Shown here: positions 59,000 to 64,000 of the stretch, one piece after another
How the letters are laid out: the number at the start of each line of letters is the position of its first letter
Numbering within the stretch: the first letter of the stretch is position 1
Assembly (NCBI GenBank): GCA_029931535.1
Contig: JAQPZY010001423.1
Location: 186,001-250,000 of the forward strand
From: Margaritifera margaritifera
Lineage: Eukaryota > Mollusca > Bivalvia > Unionida > Margaritiferidae
Reading direction: 5' to 3'
Length of the DNA stretch: 64,000 nucleotides
Position numbers and translations under genes: made by a program
The notes under the pieces: model-generated
The model's database searches: none
What the model was told of the DNA's origin: nothing
What the model saw: only the letters and a program-made list of their open reading frames with translations

Positions 59000-59496
59000 T
59001 TTTCATATAGGACTATCTACATATCATAAGAGGTCTTTTGTTGAAAACGCCATGATGATACGACCATCCATTCAGGAGTAGCAGTAACAAGATTTTCAAG
59101 ATGACTTGTGGTGGCCAAATTGGAAGTCTGAGGAGCACCAACTAGTCCAGTGGTGCACAATTCAAATGTTTACATGGGCCAGAATAGACCTTGATTAGAA
59201 CTAAGCAAGCTGCACTGCAAAAGTTTTTAGTCTACACTAAAAGCATAAATACACATGCATTAAGGACACGAGTCTCACAAAAAAGTTGTTGGTGGGCCAC
59301 ATGCAGCCTACAGACTGTATGTTGTGCACCCCTGAACTAGGCCTTATGATTTTAACTGTGTGAAAAGTGTCACGACTTTACTCCAAGTAAATTTGGTGGA
59401 GTAGTGATAACAAACAACTGCTAATGGATGCCGGATGGATGATGGACTCTGGACCATCACATAAGCTGTTCTGGTGTTTGACTAGTGGAGCTAAAA
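59000..59496 (+). repeat. Repeat family 1, copy A9 (end, with tail)
   Basis: Final monomer and tail ending CTGGTGTTTGACTAGTGGAG then CTAAAAAC, split by the hAT MITE at 59148-59334. Confidence 0.8.
59148..59334. mobile_element. 187-bp hAT-type MITE
   Basis: Termini CAGTGGTGCACAA and TTGTGCACCCCTG; flanks AACTAGTC (59140-59147) and AACTAGGC (59335-59342), an 8-bp duplication with one change. Confidence 0.85.
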
Positions 59497-59554
59497 ACTT
59501 ATCATGAAAGTTAAAGATACAGCAAGTACCACAACTTGCCCCCCAAATTTTAAC

Positions 59555-60045
59555 CAAGTAGGACACAAAGGCCAATGCCAATGCCTATGCTATAACCAAG
59601 TAGGACACAAAGGCCAATGCCAATGCCTATGTTATAAACAAGAAGGACACAAAGGCCAATGCCAATGCCTATGTTATAACCAAGTAGGACACAAAGGCCA
59701 ATGCCTATGCTATAACCAAGTAGGACACAAAGGCCAATGCCAATGCCTATGCTATAACCAAGTAGGACACAAAGGCCAATGCCAATGCCTATGCTAGAAC
59801 CAAGCAGGACATAAAGGCCAATGACAATGCCTATGCTATAACCAAGTAGGACACAAAGCCCAATGCCAATGCCTATAACCAAGTAGGACATAAAGGCCAA
59901 TGCCAATGCCTATGCTATAACCAAGTAGGACACAAAGGCCAATGACAATGCCTATGCTATAACCAAGTAGGACACAAAGGCCAATGACAATGCCTATGCT
60001 ATAACCAAGTAGGACACAAAGGCCAATGACAATGCCTATGCCAAC
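59555..60045 (+). repeat. 42-bp minisatellite, about 12 copies
   Basis: Unit ATAACCAAGTAGGACACAAA then GGCCAATGCCAATGCCTATGCT; some copies lack the CCAATG sextet or read AATGAC. Because 42 is a multiple of three, it leaves frames open on both strands (59504-59797 +, 59550-59906 -). I do not call a gene. Confidence 0.9.
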
Positions 60046-60712
60046 AAGACTTTATAAGCTCTCTCTATTCTTCCAATAGACAAGCGTTATAAAAAAAAGT
60101 CTAGCTAAAGTTGGAAAATTGCAAATATTTAGCTTTGGTAAGTCAAATTTGTATAATCTCTTTAATAAAGCTCTCCCTCAACTATTCTTTTTTTATCAGA
60201 AGTTGCTATACATTTGTTAAAACAAACAAAACAGAAAAAACAAAAATTATCACCAGAAAACAATATACAAACTTGTCTTAGTTTTCATTAACAATTTTAA
60301 TCTTTTCTATGAATTAATCAAAGTATTTACAAAATGTATCCCAAACACTTCTATATCCCCTTGATATGCTACATTTCTTATTTCAGTTATCAAAATTGTA
60401 AATTAAGAGAGACAGAATGAGAAGATAAGATAATGCTGTATATAAGCTTATCTGAGCAGACACCTTTTGATATGGGTTAACATAAAATATAACAGGTGGC
60501 TGCCTAACAAACTATTTCAAAGAATTGCTGGAAAATACCCTATAGTGTGAATTCATTATTTATGATGCATTACCAATTTTCAATTATTTTGTGGTTGCTC
60601 AAAACCATGAACTTAAATACCTAACAATGATTCTATTGTGGAAATAAACAGGACACCCTCCCCAATCCATGAATTTAATACCCACAAACAATGATTCAGC
60701 TGTGAAAATAAA
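60046..60712. other. Unannotated intronic sequence
   Basis: Nothing recognised. Confidence 0.4.
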
Positions 60713-61163
60713 TAGGACCTCCTCCCAAATCCATGATAGGACCTACTCCCCAATCCATGATAGGACCTCCTCCCAAATCCATGATAGGACCTACTCCCCA
60801 ATCCATGATAGGACCTACTCCCAAATCCATGATAGGACCTACTCCCAAATCCATGATAGGACCTACTCCTCAATCCATGATAGGACCTCCTCCCAAATCC
60901 ATGATAGGACCTACTCCCCAATCCATGATAGGACCTCCTCCCAAATCCATGATAGGACCTCCTCCCAAATCCATGATAGGACCTCCTCCCAAATCCATGA
61001 TAGGACCTACTCCCAAATCCATGATAGGACCTCCTCCCAAATCCATGATAGGACCTACTCCCAAATCCATAATAGGACCTACTCCCCAATCCATGATAGG
61101 ACCTCCTCCCAAATCCATGATAGGACCTCCTCCCAAATCCATGATAGGACCTCCTCCCCAATC
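60713..61163 (+). repeat. 24-bp minisatellite, about 19 copies
   Basis: Unit ATGATAGGACCT(A/C)CTCCC(A/C)AATCC, with the two variable sites mixing along the array. Period 24 keeps several frames open on both strands over 500 bp. Flanking degenerate units at 60649-60712 suggest it grew from a local AATCCATGA phrase. Confidence 0.92.
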
Positions 61164-61239
61164 TAAGAATTTAAGTACAGATGAAATATATTTCACAAAA
61201 CCACAAAAATAAATTAATTCATTCCCAGTAATTTACCAG

Positions 61240-61325
61240 TATATAATGCACTCCCAGCTGTGATTAACACTGAACAAGATCTGCCATCAAATAATGTGCC
61301 AGCAGATCACAGTCCATGCTGTATG
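61240..61325 (+). mobile_element. Hairpin MITE, family M, fragment
   Basis: ACCAGTATATAATGCA and GATCTGCCATCAAATAATGT then GCCAGCAGATC match the left half of the copy at 42502-42707. Confidence 0.6.
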
Positions 61326-61329
61326 TCTG

Positions 61330-62115
61330 AACTTTTAATGATGACTGCTTGTCAAATGTTGGAGTAATTAACATTGTTGAAAATTGATATTTTTACATAA
61401 CTATGTGTCCAAGCAATCCAATATCAAATAAAAATGTAAAAGTTGGTGTGCATTTTTTTCTGTTACTCATTCCCCAAGAAAAGATCATTATGTAGAAAAA
61501 TTTGGGACAAACTACCTAATTGTTTATAAACTATTGTTAAAATTTGCACAGGTTAAAGATCAAACACTCCTCTTATCATATACACAAAGAAAAGGGTATG
61601 TTGGGGAGTGAATTTTTTCAGTATGACACAGTTATTGTGATAACATCCATTTTCTGCAACATAAAGCCTGCATAGTTGATTTACGGCCGCATGTAAATCA
61701 CTAAGATTTCTAAAACGCTCATAAACTTTCCGTTGATTCTGATTTTTTTTCACAGGACGGTTTTTGTGATTATTACAAATATAAGATTCTCTTTTTCAGT
61801 ATTGATTAAGATAAAGAAGATACAACCATATCATTTTATGTCCAATCTCTCTCCGAGTTCATAGTGCTATGATACATCTTGATAACAAGTGATGTAATAT
61901 TGTAATGATCATTTCGAGCTTTACAAAAGTGGATTACCTTAAATAGAACAAAATGTGTAGATCCTGTAATGATTGTGTCATTTTGAACAATGCAGTAAGT
62001 ATTGATTTTACATAATGGGACTACCTTAAGTAGAACAAACTGTCTAGATCCTGTAATGATCAGACCATTTCAAGCTATGCAGTAAGCATTGATTTTACAA
62101 AAGTGGACTACCTTA
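61330..62115 (+). repeat. Repeat family 7, copy 2, with ~90-bp tandem end
   Basis: Aligned in order with 34690-35260. Its distal part has three tandem units sharing TTTACAAAAGTGGA(T/C)TACCTTAA and AGATCCTGTAATGAT (about 61918-62115). Confidence 0.65.
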
Positions 62116-62291
62116 AATCTGCCAGTGGATTAAGTGACAACAGATCTAGCTCTACACTATCAGCAATGATGTGTGTGCCTCATACATTAGCAAATATGGT
62201 AAATAAATGTTCTACTAAGTTTATGAATGAGATTTCAATGTTAATGGAAACAGGATTAGTAGACAGATAACCAAGTTCTGACTAAACATAC

Positions 62292-62398
62292 CTCAGCTAC
62301 TTTCAGGAACTCGGATACTTTGTCCATCCGTACCAGAAACTTTTTGTAAATATCTAGAGCTTCTTTGCACTGCTTTTTGTTCATGTCAAAATATTTTT
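62292..62398 (-). CDS. PICALM: PICALM/AP180 family, ANTH-domain exon (35 codons)
   Basis: This minus-strand exon follows a CTTTTTCAG acceptor and ends GCTGAG before a GTATGT donor. Its first two bases complete the Glu codon begun in the exon at 63477-63588. It then encodes 35 residues starting [20 protein letters not shown] and ending SEFLKVAE, finishing in phase 0. The vertebrate protein has KYFDMKKNQCKEGLDIYKKF and SEFLKVAE at the same place, so the match is near-complete and colinear with the upstream exon. The segment is a charged helix of the ANTH solenoid. No frameshift or stop is present. The intron separating it from the upstream exon (62399-63476) holds a minisatellite and a SINE. 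Confidence 0.94.
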
Positions 62399-62604
62399 CT
62401 GAAAAAGATAACACCTAATGAGTATTACCTTTATAATGTGTATCCATAAAGTTTTCACAGAAAACAACGAGTATTGCATTCATAATGTGTAGACATAAGG
62501 TGGCTTTCACAGGACACAATGTCTTGAATGTAAACAGTATTTATCATGCATTTATTATTCAATGACTAAGCAAAATTGAACATACAATCTTTACATTGTT
62601 GCTA

Positions 62605-62940
62605 ACACAATCTTTACCAGAATAGTGACATCTATGTTGCTGTTGCTGACACAATTATTACCAGAATGTTACCTATGTTGATGTTGCAGACACAATCATT
62701 ACCAGAATAGTGACATCTATGTTGTTTTTTGCTGACAATCATTACCAGAATAGGGACATCTGTTAATGCTGTTGCCATAATCATTACCAGAATAGTGACA
62801 TCTATGTTGTTGTTGCTGACACAATCATTAACAGAATAGGGGCATCTATGTTGTTGTTGTTGACACAATCATCATTACCAGAACAGTGACATCTATGTTG
62901 ATGCTGTTGACAATCGGTACCACAATAGAGACATCGATGT
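62605..62940 (-). repeat. ~42-bp minisatellite, about eight copies
   Basis: Unit ACACAATCATTACCAGAATA then GTGACATCTATGTTGTTGTTGCTG, with length variation in the GTT stretch. It lies within a PICALM-family intron. The minus frame at 62632-62868 is a by-product. Confidence 0.88.
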
Positions 62941-62969
62941 CTCATTACTATCTGCTACCATACTGACTG

Positions 62970-63213
62970 AGTTCAAGGTTTGGTTTTGGTGATCTATGGC
63001 ACAGCAACACTTTGATGGTTATACTGTGCCAAGGCAAGTAGAGTAAAGTGCCTTGTCCATGGACACACAATGGCAGCCAATCCAGGCTGATCTGATGGTG
63101 GGAATCAAACCAGCACCCTTTTGGTCACAATTCCGACACATGGTGGGAATCAAACCAGCACCCTTTTGGTCACAATTCCGACACTTTATCCACTCAGCTA
63201 CCCTGGCTACAAG
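62970..63213 (-). mobile_element. tRNA-derived SINE, family S2, with duplicated B-box segment
   Basis: Minus strand: GTAGCCAGGGTAGCTGAGTG (A box TAGCTGAGTGG) and GGTTTGATTCCC (B box). The 45-bp segment holding the B box is present twice in tandem (63095-63139 and 63140-63184). The distal part matches the other S2 copies. Confidence 0.83.
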
Positions 63214-63476
63214 ACAATAAAACTTTAGAAGTTTCTGCTAGGTGTTGTGTCGCTGCTCTGTGTAGGTAAAACCATCAATAAATTACTATGTTTAAACATG
63301 TTTTGATTACATCAAACTAACAGAGTTTATACTAGCAGGTAATGTTCCATGCATTCAGCCGTAAATTAAGCCTTAAGAAATGAAACAAACCACTTATTCA
63401 TGTGCATGTCTATATGCCTCTCTTTGTGTTTTCTTCTCTGAAAAAGGGCTGAATATGAATGGCTTGCATAACTTAC

Positions 63477-63588
63477 CTAGTAAATTAATAATACCATCAT
63501 TATAACAGGCAAATAGTCTAATAAGATCTTTAAACATCAGCATAAAACTGGCATTTATCACTCCGTTTGTAAGATCATTAGGTGTGCA
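63477..63588 (-). CDS. PICALM: PICALM/AP180 family, ANTH-domain exon (37 codons plus 1 nt)
   Basis: Read on the minus strand, this exon follows a pyrimidine-rich TTTTTCAG-like acceptor and ends at a GTAAGT donor. It encodes 37 residues beginning [20 protein letters not shown] and ending NDGIINLL, with one base (G) left over. The family is known: PICALM and AP180 carry an almost identical stretch ([17 protein letters not shown], then EGIINLL) in the helical ANTH domain, which binds PtdIns(4,5)P2 and clathrin-coat partners at the plasma membrane during endocytosis. The leftover G joins AA at the next exon to make Glu, restoring the family's LLEKYFDM. Vertebrates have two paralogs (PICALM, SNAP91), whereas invertebrates generally have one (lap, unc-11), so the symbol means the family. 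The exon is intact. Earlier ANTH exons must lie beyond position 64000. Confidence 0.93.
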
Positions 63589-64000
63589 CTGAAAAGAAAA
63601 GAAAAGAACAATAACATAAATATTATACGCTTGTATCATCTAATGCCTTCTGCTGGTGGATTCTTTCCTTCCAAATAATGGAGGAATTTTAAATGTGTTA
63701 ATGTAATAAGAATGCCCACCACAGTGAGATAATCACAAAACTTAACTGGCCTTGTGGATTGGCAGGCAGGGGTAACACTATATGCCCTTTCCACAGGCAG
63801 GGGTAATACTATATGCCCTTTTAACATTCTTAGTGGGGTATAATAAAACAACACAAAATATGACATGAAGACTATGTAACTATATCATATGCTTAAAAGA
63901 ATGTCTTCTGCAAGAGTAAGTATCTCACTCTGCAGAGGAATGTTCTGCATTAGAAAACTGTACCATTAAAGTTTAGCACAAAACCTCAACTTGTATGAGA
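63589..64000 (-). other. Partial upstream PICALM-family intron
   Basis: Sequence 5' of the most upstream visible exon, running off the window. A 31-bp unit (containing GGCAGGGGTAA and CTATATGCCCTTT) is tandemly duplicated at 63764-63825. A related CTATTATATGCCCC motif occurs at 1104-1120. No other exon is evident. Confidence 0.7.

Larger units (their letters stand above)
33352..62291 (-). other. Giant (~28.9 kb) PICALM-family intron filled with repeats
   Basis: This is the interval between two exons that are adjacent in the protein. It contains no other exon I can recognise, and it holds a 4.6-kb DIRS retrotransposon in the same orientation as the gene, several MITEs, two SINE copies, hAT MITEs and seven tandem arrays. 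Its existence is inferred from colinearity of the flanking exons; an unrecognised alternative or cassette exon inside is possible. Confidence 0.75.
62399..63476 (-). other. PICALM-family intron (1,078 bp)
   Basis: Bounded by GTAAGT at the right and TTTTTCAG at the left on the minus strand. It contains a ~42-bp minisatellite (62605-62940) and a tRNA-derived SINE (62970-63213), and otherwise AT-rich sequence with no signal I recognise. Confidence 0.88.

Noticed and set aside
1151..59496. CRISPR-like reading of the regularly spaced family arrays
   Set aside because: Monomers are fully repetitive without unique spacers, the genome is eukaryotic, and no cas-like genes exist.
59550..59906. 118-codon hydrophobic minus-strand frame (GYSIGIGIGLCVLL repeats) that looks like a membrane protein
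   Set aside because: It is the complement of the 42-bp minisatellite; both strands are open because the period is a multiple of three.
60613..61161. 182-codon GRRSYHGF repeat frame resembling a glycine/tyrosine-rich structural (shell or silk-like) protein
   Set aside because: By-product of the 24-bp minisatellite; no signal peptide or splice context, and other frames on both strands are equally open.

Overview
The window is AT-rich, intron-dominated animal DNA with very little coding sequence. The CA/CT microsatellites, ACATGTA-rich texture, abundant DIRS-type retrotransposons, tRNA-derived SINEs and many interspersed repeats with a monomer of about 145 bp suggest a marine invertebrate. A mollusc, perhaps a bivalve, is my best guess, but nothing in the window proves the taxon.

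The only host gene I can support lies on the minus strand and enters from the right edge. It is a PICALM/AP180-family clathrin-assembly gene, seen as three short exons of its ANTH domain: 63477-63588 (37 codons), 62292-62398 (35 codons) and 33310-33351 (14 codons). All three have consensus GT/AG splice sites and compatible phases. The introns between them are about 1.1 kb and about 28.9 kb. Upstream exons lie beyond position 64000. I could not find the next downstream exon between 1 and 33309, so that intron either spans the rest of the window or holds an exon I missed.

Everything else is repeats. 1-9455: arrays of several families with ~145-bp monomers, one nested in another. 10887-15200: a decayed minus-strand DIRS-like tyrosine-recombinase retrotransposon (DIRS-A). 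16580-31990: more arrays, nested DNA transposons, a nuclear-receptor-motif repeat family, a DNA transposon with a 6-bp target duplication and a patchwork insertion. 33352-62291 (the giant intron): MITEs, a second DIRS element (DIRS-B, 43567-48131) with well-preserved inverted termini and internal complementary region, and then minisatellites, SINEs and hAT MITEs between 48 and 62 kb.

Both DIRS copies keep Gag, RT/RNase H and recombinase remnants but have lost the RT catalytic core and carry stops and frameshifts. Neither looks autonomous. I see no prokaryotic operon, CRISPR array or rRNA. The most informative observations are the DIRS-B terminal architecture, the Helitron-like look of the main repeat family, the minisatellite grown from one segment of that family, the two-source templated insertion at 28271-28369, and the PICALM exon placement.
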